A stretch of DNA of 64,000 nt from Callorhinus ursinus. Its lineage: Eukaryota > Chordata > Mammalia > Carnivora > Otariidae. Below are positions 43,666-56,645 of this stretch, in pieces. The translations under genes were made by a program, and so were the position numbers. The notes beneath the pieces were generated by a model, which saw nothing but the letters and a program-made list of their open reading frames with translations, made no database searches and was not told the origin of the DNA. The DNA lies in contig NW_020312785.1 of NCBI RefSeq assembly GCF_003265705.1, forward strand, positions 21,278,169 to 21,342,168, written 5' to 3'. Position 1 is the stretch's first letter, and each line of letters begins with the position of its first letter.

Positions 43666-43724
43666 AAAAGATGTTATTTAAGAGCAAGCTAGCTCAGAAG
43701 GGTGAAAAGAACAGTTTGGTAGAG

Positions 43725-43935
43725 AGCATAGTACAGTGATTTGCAGAGGCTCAGAACTGAGCCATTTAAGTTCACAACAGCTCTATCACCTTGAATAGTG
43801 ATTTAAACTCTCTGTGCCTCAGTTTCTTAATGTACTAAATGAAGATTATTACTCCTATGATCATTGGTTTTTTTTAAGGATTAAATGAGTTATTACATAT
43901 AAAATATTTAGAATTGGTAAGAAGTTAGCTAATTT
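43725..43935 (+). mobile_element. MIR SINE, sense, second copy
   Basis: 'agcatagtacagtgatttgcagaggctcagaactgagcc', 'ctctatcaccttgaatagtg', 'taaactctctgtgcctcagtttcttaatg', 'tgaagattattactcctatgatc' and 'aaggattaaatgagttattacatataaaa' give the MIR order. It lies 60 bp after another sense MIR. Confidence 0.78.
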
Positions 43936-45739
43936 ATTGTTAATAATAACTTAGCTGGGAAGGCATTTCTATACTCATACCTATTCAAAAATTTGTCTCC
44001 ACTGCCATTCCATTCAATATTTCTGTTGCTTCAAACTCTGGTATTCCCACACATTTAAAGTTCCTCCATATCTCTTCTGGTATCTAGAGAGCTTGAGTAG
44101 CACTTCACACTTAAGTCAGATGAGTTCTAGAGGAGAATGGCCTTCCCTCCATGAGCAAAGGTGATTTGATTCCTCCAAATTTAGTTCAGTTTCCCCACCA
44201 CAGAGAGCTATGGGCTGGTGTTTACCGGGGGTCACCAACAAGGAAGCAAATCTTGAAAATCTAAATTTGAAATTTCCTTAGAGTCAACCTGGCCAACTGT
44301 ATCCCCTGTTGAGGAAGGAGTATGTTTCCTATTAACTTCAATCTGGTCCAGGCCCTTTAGAAATGTTTGACATCCCTACCAACGTCATTTCACCATGTTT
44401 AAACCAACTTAACATTCTCTTGTTCCACCTAAAACCCAGGTAATTAAACAAGAAGAAAAAGAAAGAAAAAAAAACAGAACTCACTAATTATGAAAAGTTG
44501 TGTTCTTTCTTTTGAGCTGAATGGAGCCAGTAGACAGTAAATAAGTTTAGTTCTAGAATCTTCCTCAGAAGGTGATGGTGAGGGAGTTGGCCAATTCATT
44601 TTACCAACTTCTGTTTACATGCATTCAGTTGAAGAGAGAGGGAAAGTTGAGGTAAATAAGATGAAGAATAATGGGTAAAGAGAAAATAGAATTCTGAGTT
44701 AAATTTGGGCTTTCTATTAGAAAGCATACAGAGACATAGAATTTTAAATTTACTATTTATAAAATAAGCATGATATGAACTTTTGTCTTCCCTCAAAAGT
44801 TTTCAAATGAAAAGTTGAATACAAATTGATTATTATTTCTAAACTAAGGGATAACCTGAGCATTTGTTTTGTGCATCCCATAATATATTTGACAAGCGTT
44901 GCTTCCTTTATATGAAAGCAAATTTTAATAACTGTATTTTCAAATTTAATGTAGTTTATCTCAAAAAGATAAATTATTCTTTTAGAAGTACTTCTTCCAA
45001 TAATATGATTTGAAAAGGGCAATTTATCCCATTTTGAAAGTGGTAACATCATAAATTGGCAGTTATCATTATATAGCAATTGATTACTTTAAAGTACATA
45101 AATGCATAATTCATGCATTGTGGCCCACTAATTAAAGGACTAAGTGACCATATAGATAATACTTAGATGTAGACAGATTTCAAATATTGCCCAAAATGTT
45201 TCGATCGTGCTAATTCACTTCAGGCAACAGAGACTAAATTTCTTCTATTTGCTTTGCCTTCACCTGCCTCTTCTTCGTCTGGGAGCAGAGTCATGTGCCC
45301 AGAGGTTAATTATACCCACACCTTGTGATCAGTAATGTTTTCATAAATATAATTAAAAAAAGACTGAGAGACTTAGAGAGCTTTTTGTATTTCCATGGTG
45401 ATGTACACAAACAAGTAAAAAATGTGCTCCCCCGAATGTGTGATTAGCACAACCCTGATGGAGTCTGTGTCGGTATTTCCAAAAGTTTGCTCAGAGCATT
45501 CATGGTGGGTTCACGCAGGTGACACAGAAATGCCCCAGTAAACTGACTTTAATACAGAAGAGAACTGCAGCTATTGAGAACTTGCCCTGCCTGTTTTACT
45601 GTTGGAGATAAAAATCATACACTTATTGTTGTTCCTCTAATAAATATTTCAGACCCTTTTATGAATAATTAGCACAGATGCAATCCCCTTCTAATGGCAC
45701 AAGGTGAAGTAAAGGAAAGATAAAATGCATTTTAAGTTC
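43936..45739. other. Unique region upstream of the candidate exon
   Basis: About 1.8 kb without recognised repeats. A-rich run at 44450-44476. Minus-strand frames at 44596-45079 are AT-driven. From about 45190 onward the sequence becomes less AT-rich and looks repeat-free, which is compatible with functional constraint but not proof of it. Confidence 0.5.
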
Positions 45740-46382
45740 TGCGTCTTTCCCTACCACACCGCTGGAATCCTCGTCTATCCACACAATAGATTAACTACCC
45801 TCTGTGCATACTATATTTTGCTCAGCCCTTAATATTCTGAAGCGGGGCTGAAGCAGTCGTTATCTGTGGCGGTTCCTGGGTGATTTTCAAGCCCAGCACT
45901 ACCCACCCAAGTGGCAGTGACATGGGCTTTCACTGAAGCCTTATTACTCTTAAAAGAGCAATTTGGTTGGTCGCACGGCTATTAGGATCACACGGCAGCC
46001 TGAAAGCTGTCAGTACAACAGCTTCTCATCTTTTTCACACAATCCTGACATCTTTTCTCTTTTCTGCTGGACACAGACATGACTGTTTTTATCATTTTCA
46101 ATCAAGCTCACCCAGCACACTGAGGAATATATTCCCACTGAAAGCAAAGTGAAGATCAGAAATTATTTTCTAGCTCCTGGAGCTGGAGCAGAGCTGACTG
46201 CGTGCTGAGAGGAGCCGGATCCGTGAGAAATGTAGCTTGGCTCAGGGCTACATCAGGGAGCTGCTATTTCAGCTGTTAAAGATGGCAAAACAACACCTAC
46301 CTCAGGTTTCTCAATGATAATGCTGTTTTAATAACCGGGAGGGAAGAGGATGTGAGAGATTTTGTGAAATTAACTTGTGGCA
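45740..46382 (+). promoter_or_regulatory. CpG-enriched upstream region / possible 5'UTR
   Basis: A repeat-free stretch with roughly a dozen CpGs in about 700 bp (for example 45742, 45759, 45772, 45843, 45858, 45870, 45972, 45976, 45993, 46201, 46216, 46222), whereas CpGs are rare elsewhere in the window. It leads directly into the candidate exon at 46383. It is not a full CpG island, and no convincing TATA box or initiator is seen. Small upstream ORFs occur: a start-stop ATGTAG near 46226, an 11-codon frame at 46282-46317, and another at 46314-46331. A conserved enhancer is an equally reasonable reading. Confidence 0.3.
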
Positions 46383-46512
46383 ATGGTATCATTTGAGAAA
46401 GTGGGGAAAATTACTAGACTTGAACTTTTCTTCGTTTTGATGCTCTTTTTCTCTGGACCAACTCTGAGCAAGCTGACTCGGACCCCCTGGAAAGGAAAAC
46501 CTTGGAAAGGGG
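46383..46512 (+). CDS. Candidate first coding exon, signal-peptide-like
   Basis: The ATG at 46383 has G at -3 and G at +4 (strong Kozak context) and an in-frame stop at 46371-46373. The frame encodes about 43 residues: basic N-terminus 'MVSFEKVGKITRLE', hydrophobic core 'LFFVLMLFFSG', then 'PTLSKLTRTPWKGKPWKG'. This is the layout of a secretory signal peptide followed by a basic mature start. The frame meets 'GG|GTAAGTGA' at 46512/46513, a near-consensus splice donor. If unspliced it ends after two more codons. The exon would end in phase 1. I do not recognise the protein, no downstream exon is identifiable, and several upstream ATGs weaken the case. It could be an alternative first exon of a large gene or chance. 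Confidence 0.3.
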
Positions 46513-49500
46513 GTAAGTGATGAAAGTTTTGTGTTAAAGATCTAAATGGAGTTAGCAGGGCTGATCAGTGGCAACTTGAGGACAGCTAAAGGTAGAGCAA
46601 CTGCATCTGCTGGAAATCAGGTTTTTATTTCAGGAAAGACGTTCTGTGCTGTAGGTGGCTAGGAGAAGAGTTTTTTTCTCTGTTATTGATATAAATATAT
46701 ATATATTTTTTTGCAATTTTTGGTTTTCCGGGCTATCAAAGCTTTATAAGGATTGTTTCCAGCAGGGAGTATATAGGGCCAGATGCATGGTGCTCTGGTG
46801 CAAGCATATGTGTGGTATCCTTAGGAGGCTGCATTATTTTTAAAAAAAGAAATGGGTCCTGAATATGTTAGATCCCTGAATTGTTTGGCAGATTTTGTGA
46901 ACCGGTCAGAGGGATGCCTGAGGAGGGGCATGTGATGAAATGCAGTGCCACCAACACTAATTTTCTGGCTGACTCTATCAGTGTTGATGTGTTAATAAAG
47001 ATAAATTGCATTAACTTTATTGAAAACAAAATCTGCTGAACAAGAACAAGTCTTTCGGTACTTTGGAGAATGGAAATCCATTTTCTTCTGCTGTTGAGAA
47101 ATTATGATGAGATGAGGGAGAATTTATGGTACTTTGACCCTGCCTTTTTGTAAAGTTCTGTTGATTCTGCTTTTCCTGAATGCCATTTGTTTATACTAAA
47201 CACAAGTTATCAGAGTGTCTGTTCTGTGAATGTTATAAGCCAAGAAGATGCTGCAGAAATATCCCATAAAAGACTTTCTGAACTGTGTTTGCTTGTTTGG
47301 GGAAAAATCTTGCTGGGAGATATCAGAGGATTTTGCTCTGTAGGAGCATTTCTTTCACCTAACATTTTTCTCTCAGCTCTGGAAACGTTTCTGGGTTTCC
47401 CCACCTTTGCTTTACTGTCAACAGTATGATGTGAGGTTAAGGAAGCATGAACATTAACAAGAAGTTTTAATAATTTATTACATCTCAGCAGGATTTTCTA
47501 AATACAGGAGCCCCTTCAGTTTGATCTTTCTGTTTCTCCTTTTGTTGCATTAAAGATATTACAAATCTTCCACCTCTAGTACCTCTGAGGGAAAAGTTCC
47601 AACAGGCACTTAGCTTAGATGGTTGGTGCAGATACACTCCTGAGGAGTGGAGCTGCAAATTATCTTTGGGCATTGTAAATTATATCACCACATTACTGTA
47701 TTTCCTCGTGTTATCAGTGTGTGTGTGTGTGTGTGTGTGTGTGGTGTGGGGGTTCTTGCAAACTGCAAGCTGTTATTTATATTAACCCGCATGGCAGCTT
47801 TTTGGTGGCTTGGGATCTAGAGATGTATGGTGTTATCGACTCCAGGGGATGTCAGAAGTGTTAACTTGTACTTCCTATCAATTTTTTCAAAGACAGTCTG
47901 CACCTCTAGCATGAAAAGTGCCATTTCCTGTGATAAACTTTAGCAGTCGACTTGGGAGCTCTAGCTACCCAGGGAGAAAGTTAGATGGCTGCAAGGCTTG
48001 GGAAAAATTGTTAACCTAGTCAGAAAGGTTTATTTCAAAATATTTGCATGTGTTCATAAGCATTTATTCATCCCACACAGCTTTAAATACAGATGCATTG
48101 GATTGCATTTGTAAATCAGGTCTGAAATGTTTCGTCTTTGAACATATGACTACTTTTTCCAATGTGCTCTAACTAGCTCAGCTAGAAATTTGCTAGCTCT
48201 GCTGTATGATGATGATATGACTCAGTCAAGTTCAGGAATAGGCAATCATAGCAACATATTTCATTTATCATTAAAAGGGTTTTGTGTATTTTAGCAAGGT
48301 CGGGCCAGTTACTAGAAAACTTTAAACGTGTTGACCATTCTTTAAAATTATTTTCTTTTCAGTGCCTCTTTTTGTCACTGTAGATGCATTGCATAAATAT
48401 TTTCCACAGATTCTGAGTTCCTGCACAGTAGCTTTACCTTGATATGCATATGTACATGTTGCAAATATTTATTTATTCATGAGCTTGGCTATTGATGGCT
48501 GTGTGTTATCATTTGATGGGTTGTAAAATTCTCTTACTTTTCCCTTGGCATATTATGGAGTCTTTTGAAACATATTTTTACAATTTTTCAACATTATTTT
48601 CCTTTTCAGGAAATAGGGACCTTTATTATTTTGTAGAATACTTACCAGAAGTATATGTATTTATGGGGTAGGCTGAAGGAGGAGAATGAGGATTCTTAAA
48701 TAAAACACTATGGCCAGAGGCAAAGAGGATCAAGGTTCAAAACACAAAATAAATTTTAAAGAAGGTGATTTTAACTACTTTTAAAAAGAATTGCTTCATA
48801 TCAATGATTGATTGAAGCTTATCTGCTTTAGAGAAAGATCTTTAAAACTGGTGCTCTTTTTTCAAAAATCCTGGAAAAAGTAATAATAACAAAACAACAG
48901 AGTTTTCTTCTGAAAAAAATTTTTTTTGAACTCACATTGGCTATGTGCATTTGTCTTAATCTGATTGAGCAGCTGTCAACCTCCATATGGCAACCTGCCC
49001 ACGCTGACAATTTCCATTTTTGTTGTATTAGCAGGAACCACCATTCTGAGAGAGGGGGTTGCTGGGGCAGGGCCAGGGAGTAGTAGCTTCAGAGATCGGT
49101 GGATAGCTGTGGCCTGTGAGGGGTGGTACAAACAGCACAAAGATAGGCAGCTCAAAACACACATCTACAAGCTGACTTGTTAGAACATTTGGGGAAAATG
49201 CTGATCATTGTTGGCTACCAAGGGATTTTTAAGCTCATCAATGAACATGAATCTCAAATATAGGTTAATAGGCCAGCAAGTTTTCCCTCAGGCACATGCT
49301 TTTCTATTTAATCACAATATATGAACTCCTTAAGGGAAGGCAGGTGTCTCATCTGATTAGTTCAGAGCATAGCATAAGTGATCATAAGTTTGCATTCATG
49401 ATAAACTAACCAGAAATCCTAACTACAGTGCTGACATCATCCTCAGTAGGATTAAAAGACCTAATTATTTTGCATTCAATTACTCTCCCTGGGAAGACAG

Positions 49501-49739
49501 TCTAAAAGATGTAAAGAGCTCCATTCCAATGACCATAACTTTACAGAGAAGTTTACATTGTAGAGAGTCAATATATGTAACAAAAAGAGAATTTAAATAT
49601 GTCTTTTTTTAAAAAAAAATTCTGCTATTGGAATTTAGAATTTAAGCCAAGTTTTAACATTTATATTTACTATTAAAGGTGAAAATTGGAGATAAATAAG
49701 TATAAATTGAAAAATAAGTGCAAAAGGTATAAATGGGTA
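46513..49739. other. Unique region downstream of the candidate exon
   Basis: About 3.2 kb essentially free of recognisable repeats apart from a (GT)n tract. Frames of 60-80 codons at 46655-46843, 47187-47673 and 48828-49183 (both strands) overlap each other and lack motifs. No clear acceptor-donor exon pair was found. Confidence 0.5.
47717..47743. repeat. (GT)n microsatellite
   Basis: About 13 GT units, followed by 'ggtgtgggggttc'. A short dinucleotide tract. Confidence 0.95.
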
Positions 49740-49990
49740 AAGCTAGCCCCAACTTGAGTCAAAACATTAAACACCTGGTAGAACACAAACACTGACCAAT
49801 CAGAACAACCCTGATCAAACTATGGGGGAGGGCCAATCCTGACTGCAATTAATGCCCCATCCACTCTTCCACTTGACCTTGACTGCATTTGACTCTCCCA
49901 TAAGTATTTGTTGAGTTCAGTCAAGCTTCTCAGCTATGACATAGGAATTAAACTATGTCAATAGGGCATAAAACTTGTGATGATTCAAAA
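49740..49990 (+). other. CCAAT-containing C/A-rich block, possibly an old LTR
   Basis: This 250-bp block differs in composition from its surroundings. It has 'gaccaatcagaacaaccctgatc' (CCAAT at about 49795) and 'gggccaatcctgactgc' (about 49831), then 'ccataagtatttgttgagttcagtcaagcttctcagc'. Two CCAAT motifs followed by a weak TATA-like 'cataagtat' resemble a retroviral U3 promoter layout. I cannot match it to a family and see no TSD, so identity is open. Confidence 0.25.
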
Positions 49991-52900
49991 GATTCTTTCA
50001 CAAAACACTCATACTTGCTTTCTCTTGTAAATAATGGCAGTCAGTTGCCTGTGTTTGTCTTTACTAAACAAAGAAAGCCTCTCTGGCAGTTATGATCCCC
50101 CTCTCTGTGAAGGGTTAGGACGGATTATAAGCATATACTGTGGCATTATATCAACTCATGGTACATTGAAGCACATTGATATGGGGATATTCTGAATGCC
50201 ATTTTAGATTTTTTGTAGTTATTTGCATGATCCTGCATAATATATTGGCAATTATTTAGGGATTTGGGACAATGTGCTGAAGTTTTTTGACCTTAAAAGT
50301 TTTTTTGTTTTGTTGTTTTGTTTTGTTTAATCTTAACTATGTGCTGCTGTCTACCACCTGCAAGACCATTTTTATGATATTGCCTCTGACATCTTTCCCA
50401 GTTATATGAACTGGTAAGAAAATCTACTTCAAGCAAATACCTCAAACAATTCAGTAGCTCACATTATGTAAGAAATAAAGGTTTTCATTTATAAAATTTG
50501 CATACTGATGGTTTGCTCTTTCACAAACACTAGAACAGGTTTTCTGGTTTGAAGAAACAGAAACAGAACATTTAGTCTTTGAAGTTTTTCCTGGAATGCC
50601 CCTCTACAACTACACTAGCCCTGACTGCCAGATCAAAGACCCCTCAACCACATACCAAAAATAATATTCCATCTTTTAAATGACTAGGGCATTTTATTTA
50701 GATCGGAGGACAGTTTCAGTTTTTACACTACTTTATTGTTGCATGTCTCTGTGTTTTACCACTTTATAAGTTATTTGAAGAGAAATTTTGTCTTTGATTC
50801 TTATTAGCAGGCAATCCTACATGTAATAGATGCCCAATAATTTGATGAATAAGCAGAGTATATGAGATATTAGACTGGTAACAAAATATTCTATGACTAT
50901 AGTGTGAATTATACATTTATTACTTTTAACTATGTGCTATATCTTACCTTTCTAATGTTGGGAAATCATTTTTATCACTACCCTTTTACTACATCATTTA
51001 AATTTCAGTTTTAATTATAGAAAAATATGAATGTATTTATAGTATTATAAAACAGAAAATTCTGGCAGACTCACGTAGAAAGTAGTGCAGTAAGGAAAAA
51101 AGAAAGCAACGTTGTTGTTCAAAAGTAATTTATAATGTGAGACTGAATCTGGAAACCGAACTATATGAATATTCATAGAAATGTAGAGTGTTTTTTGCAC
51201 TGTGTATAATCACCACTTCTGTTTTTCATTTGTTTAAATTATTTAATCTCCATCTGTATGCAATAAATAGATTTAATACCTCATCTTTCCTACAACTGAA
51301 GAGTAAATTCCAAAGCCAAGTCTGAAATGAGTATTTTTTTTTTTTGCTACATGTTCAAAAGATTATCAGAGTATTTTTTAGTTATAGAAATTAAGGAGGA
51401 GTATGCTTAACAACTTGATGAAGATTTGTTGTAAAATTTGCTCATGTTCTCTGGCTGGTATTATTTGAAAAATAGCATTTATAAATTCAGCAAAATGCAT
51501 GTGAGATTTTGGTAAGAAAAACATGGCTCCTGAGAACAATCAACTTTTTTCCACCTTACAAATTATAACTTGAATATCTTACCCACAACCATTTTTGTCT
51601 AATTTTTATTCAAATTTACTATTTCACTTCTAACCTCAAAATTTTATTTTAGTTATCTATTTGTTATTAATATAATGTCTTTTTTGCCATGTGATTAAAA
51701 CACCCTAAGATTTCAGGTAATATTTACCTAAAATGCATTTTTTACTGGATGACAAACAGAGGAAAAATTGGAAAGAGTTTTGAAGTATTTTTTTATATTA
51801 GAAAATAGGTGAAAAGAAATTCTCAGAATTTAACTGATGTATAGAATACACACTTTTATTAAAAAGGGGGAAATCTATGGCCTGGAAAGTGGAGTGCTGA
51901 TTCATTTTGAAGAATATAGGTCTGAGATCTGTCTATCCTTTATGAAGTCAGATTATGCCTGTGAAAAAATATGATCTGAAAACAAATGAATGCATACCAC
52001 CCTAATCAGGGATGTGTGCAAGTTCCTAAATGTGTGTAACCATCAGCCCCCACCCCTCTCCACTCCAGGGAGAGGATTCATCAGCCAAATTCCATGAAGA
52101 AAATTTTGTTCAGGAAATCAAAGGCATATAAATATTTTTAAAGAGGATATTTCATTTTACAAAGTGAGACAAGCTGACAGTAATGAAATGCCTTGGATAT
52201 ATTAGTGTTGGGGTTCATGAATTCATAGTTAAGATCATGTCAGCACTTACATTATAAGCTACATTTTCAAAGGGTTTACAACTGAGCCATAAAATTTTTG
52301 CTTCAGGATGGATCTCAGCTACATTAGGCCTTGGTTAGAGAGCAGTTTCACTTTCTTAGTTTTGAAATGCAAACCTTCAACCTTCAAAGTTATTTGAGTG
52401 TAAAAAAAAAAAAAGAAGAAGAAAAGAAAAAAGAAAGCAAAATAAAGTTATGTTCATAGGCTTTGTTACTTGAAAAAGAGTTAGAAACTCAAAATAGAAA
52501 TTCAAAAAGTGGTGAGAGTTTATATAAGGTCTTAAGTCAATTAAATATGTGTATCAAAAAGCGATCTTGATCTGTTGTGACTGTGGATCTTTTTTCTGTT
52601 AGAGATTGTTGTTTGATTAAGAAATCATGATCATCAAAACAACAGATAATTATTCTGAAAAGAAAAGAAAAGCACATTACGTCTAAAGGCCATTACATTT
52701 TCAGACACCAGGGCATTCATCAGGGCTTAGGGCCTCATCTAAAATTGTCCTTCAGTCACTTAGTCACACTGGTCCCTAGGATTACCTTTATCTAGGAGTA
52801 GAATTTAAGAAAAGTAACTGAAGGATCACTGTTCCAGCATTATAATATTAAAAATCAAAGCAAAGTTTCAAAGTCCACAAGTGGTACCCAAAAATGATAT

Positions 52901-54889
52901 ACAATATCACAAAAAGTAAGGGATTTCTTTCCTGATTCCACATAGGGTTTTTAAAGCCATTTACTAAGTAAGTATTCAAAGCTTAATCTATCAAAGACAT
53001 TAAAAAGCTATATATATACAGATTTCTACCTCCGGGAATCTGTAATTTATGATTTTAAGGATTTTTTTTTGTGGTGGGTAGATGGGGAGAAATGGGGATT
53101 TTTTTGCCCCCCTTTAATTAGCATGTCTCCAGTTTAGGTAAGTGACAGTGCTGTTAAAAACAAAACTAAAGTTGGGCTTGGTGCTATTTTAAGGGTGCGC
53201 GGGGGAGGGTAAAATATCCAAATTATATTCTGAAGTCATCTTCTCTTTATATCATACCAAAACCTCAAATAGGGTGAATTTGGATAAGCTCTAGCATTCA
53301 ATCTGTTCCACAAATCACTTTCTAACTTCTGGATGATGTATACTGATTTTTATTTGTGTGTGTGTGCCTTGTCTTTTCCATTTGTGCTTTTTTTCTTTTC
53401 TTTTTTTTTTTAATGAGAAAACAAGTGGCTTTCAAAGTATAAAAAAATCATTCCTAGTTCTGTTTTTGTGATACCTCACAGTATCTGTAGCTATTGAATC
53501 ACTGTGACAATTCACCTTAAAATATAAATTTTGAATATCTATTTGGGAACTTTGGTTTGTGGAGAGACATGGTGAGTGACATGGTCTAGTAATGAGAAGG
53601 GAATAGCAGCTATACTTGACAAGGAGAAAATATTGTGAACTCATTAGTTTTTAGGCTGGATGTGCTTTATACTAAACAGATTCAGTTTGAAATCTAGTAC
53701 AATTTACTGGTAAAAAAACCTTATACATCCTATTAATCCTATAGTGTATGCTTTATATTCCATTTTGTAATGGAGTTCTTTAGGAGAAATAAGTGAGATA
53801 TTATCCAATAATAAAATACAGACACAACAATAAAAACTATGTATGCATTGACCAATAATATTTATTTGAATGATTACATTTTGAATTCTATCTGTGTACA
53901 AAATGCTAAATTAATAAGTCTATATTCTCACATAAAGAAAATATTTCCCTGGTATTATTAATCAGGAAAATACAAAGATATAATGAGTAAATTCAGTACT
54001 GACAATTTATAGCTTTTGACGTGTTGCCAGAATAAGTATAGAAATTCATTCCTTCTGTCAATTTATGAAGAGTTCACCACATAGACTATTAGGATAGACC
54101 CTACATATGCCTAGTAGAATCCCTTTCATATCAGTGTCAAAAGATCTGTCATCAAAGAAGTAGTTATCAAGCTGGGCAAAGTCCAAGATTATGTTCTGGA
54201 GACAGGGGCACATCATGAAATCTCTAATGTAATCATTGGCAGCTAATAAAGAATTTATTTTAGGACAATTCAGAATGTAACTGAAGTGCCTTCCAGAAGC
54301 CATAGGGGCCTGAGAATTGCTTCTGGCTAACTAGTATGGATTTTCATTTATCTAACAGAATGTCCAACTCCTGTTTAGGGACTACATGGAGGAGTTGCAG
54401 AGACACATGCAGGGATTTAGGGCTGAGGTTGTTGATTACCAAGTGCGATGAGTTAAACTTGATGCACTGTTAGAGAACTTTGCTGATCATGCATTTCTAT
54501 TTAAGGCCCCCCAAAATGTTAGATAATTTGTACATTCAAAGTGGAACAATATGCATTATACTATTAGCAAAATGTATGTACATCTACCATACCTTCGTGC
54601 TGTGCTTATATGTATGTAGGAAACCTAAAATGTACACATTCAGTATTTATTGGATGCTCCCAAGCAGAACTTGTAATTTAAATGAACAGAGAAGATAAGC
54701 ATAAGGTTACGTTTGGAAAAATAGCTAGTATAATACATGCATTATAAATTATGTGTCTCATTTTTTTAAGGCTTTGAATAGGTAATATAAAAGGGAAAGG
54801 TATTTTAAATGATGACTACAATAAGGAAGACAAGGAGAGAAAGAGTTATATGCTACATATAGCTAAGTAGGTTTCTTTCCTTTTTTTTT
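49991..54889. other. Long unique AT-rich region
   Basis: About 4.9 kb. Simple tracts: 'tttgttttgttgttttgttttgttt' at 50306-50329, a purine A/G run at 52401-52445, T-runs at 51336-51346 and 53401-53412, and TG at 53355-53367. An L2-end-like piece lies at 50755-50855 ('ctttataagttatttgaagag ... ccaataatttgatgaataag'). Minus-strand frames of 65-81 codons at 53432-54303 lack motifs. No gene supported. Confidence 0.5.
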
Positions 54890-55085
54890 CTTTTTTCTTA
54901 AGCACATACTCTGTGCTTGGCTCTGTGTTATGTAATTTCTTTGAATTCTGTAACTTAATGCCTACATCTACCCTATCCAAAAGGTATCATCATTTTTATC
55001 ATCCCCATTTGTCATATGAGAGTTACAACTTGACTACATTACTGAATAATGTATTTTTGAGCCAGGTACTCAACCCAGGCAAACA
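54890..55085 (-). mobile_element. MIR SINE, antisense
   Basis: 'taagcacatactctgtgcttggctctgtgttatg', 'gaattctgtaacttaatgcc', 'aaaaggtatcatcatttttatcatccccatttgtcatatgagagttacaact' and 'gagccaggtactcaacccaggc' follow a reversed MIR. The 64-codon frame overlapping it is incidental. Confidence 0.7.
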
Positions 55086-56544
55086 GTACCATTCATTTAG
55101 AGGATAGTCAAGTAACCAACCTGATTGTGATAGGCAGCATGTTGAGAATTGGTGGGAAATAACAGCAGAATCACTTAAATATAGCTTTGACAGTCACGCA
55201 GAATAAGTAGAATTTATAGAATTGGAAACAAGGAGGCCATTGTAGAATCTGGTGAGACAAGTCATATGATGACTACAATAATATTTAGGGAAACAATATG
55301 TGATGCTGATTACCTCGGTGATTTTTGCAGATACCTGTCACACCATACATCTCATTACATTTGCAAGATTTATATTTCAAACCTTAAAAGCAAAAGCAGT
55401 GTCACAGGATCATGCACTGGAATAAAAGTTCAAGCTGTGATGTTGGCCTTCTCTCACTGTGAAGAGTTTAATATATAAAGTCACTGTTGGTGAAAAATTT
55501 TCACTGAAAACTATTTGCCTTATATAATGTATGTTGTGCAGAGCATCTTCTTAAGTGGTTTGACAGTTCAAAATACTTTGTATAAAAATTATTAAGTAAT
55601 TTTGCATTACCACTGTAATAAATTAGTCTGTGTGTCTGTGTGTGTGTATATATATATAAATTGGTATGTAAATATATATGAGTATATCATATATAAATAA
55701 ATATAAATCTTTTATAACTGCTACATTTAAATATGTGAGAATAAATGATGTGGTTATGTCATTTATCAGTTATAAGTTATACAGTTTTATAGAAGTTTCA
55801 TAGAGATACAAATATGTAGCTTGAAGTCTCAATATACATATTCTAAAAAAGAGTTCTTCATATCATAATTAAACTACTGGATGATCTTTAAGATTTACTG
55901 TTATAATTTTAATTGTCTTATGTATATATGAAAGCATTCTTTTATTCATGGATGGATACACTAACCTAAGCAATTTGAGAGAGGTAGCATATTTTTCCAA
56001 TGCAAAAATTTAACTTACAATAATTAATTTTAAAAAACACGACATGAAACTCCTGGAAATCAGTTTGACTTATAACTGTCATCTCCTTTCAATTAGATCT
56101 GACTGAATTATTAAGAACTAAATGATCAATAGATGTATTGAGAAGATGCATTCTTATGTATTTTATTGCAACCTAAATTCTTATAATTTCGATTACAAAA
56201 ATCTTGGCTTCAATATCCTGCAGATATCTTTACAGGTAATTAAACAACCTTATGACGTAGTAGCTCACATTTGCTAAACTTATTTGAGCTTGTCATCAAA
56301 AAACAAGACCTCAAATATCTGCTCACATCTCTGTCATTTACTAGCTGTGAACTCTGGTGGGGGGTTGACTTGTGTAATTCTCAGCATTCTCACAGTGTTA
56401 CTTTGTGTGGAACTAATAAGATAGCATATGTAAAGTAACTAGCAGTAGTTTTTCAATATTTTCTTCAGGAAAAATAAATATAAATTTGAATCTTCTATTT
56501 ATTACTATTAGCACACACACAAGAAAACAAAGGCTAATTGCTAA
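55086..56544. other. Unique AT-rich spacer with TG/TA tracts
   Basis: About 1.45 kb. A compound tract at 55626-55705 goes from TG ('ctgtgtgtctgtgtgtgtgta') into 'tatatatataaa' and scattered 'aaatatatatgagtatatc'. No gene. Confidence 0.55.
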
Positions 56545-56645
56545 CATTTACCGAGCGCTCCTTGTATGCCAGCTTGCGTAAATGCTTTCCATGCATAATC
56601 TTTTTTAATCCTACGTCTATATATTAGGCCCTACTTTTTCCTCTT
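56545..56645 (-). mobile_element. MIR fragment, antisense
   Basis: 'acatttaccgagcgctccttgtatgccagcttgcgtaaatgctttccatgcataatcttttttaatcctacg' is the reversed MIR tail and core start ('tttattgagcgcttactatgtgccagg..cactttacatg..ctcatttaatcc'). Confidence 0.68.

Noticed and set aside
44596..45079. Minus-strand frames of 66 and 108 codons
   Set aside because: AT-rich composition gives I/K/L/F/S-rich peptide; two overlapping frames are equally open; no promoter or splice evidence.
48828..49183. Three overlapping 60-72-codon frames on both strands
   Set aside because: They are mutually overlapping shadows with no motif; a moderately GC-rich patch alone explains the open frames.
52401..52445. A/G-rich tract as an L1 or SINE tail
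   Set aside because: No element body or target duplication is attached on either side; treated as a simple low-complexity run.
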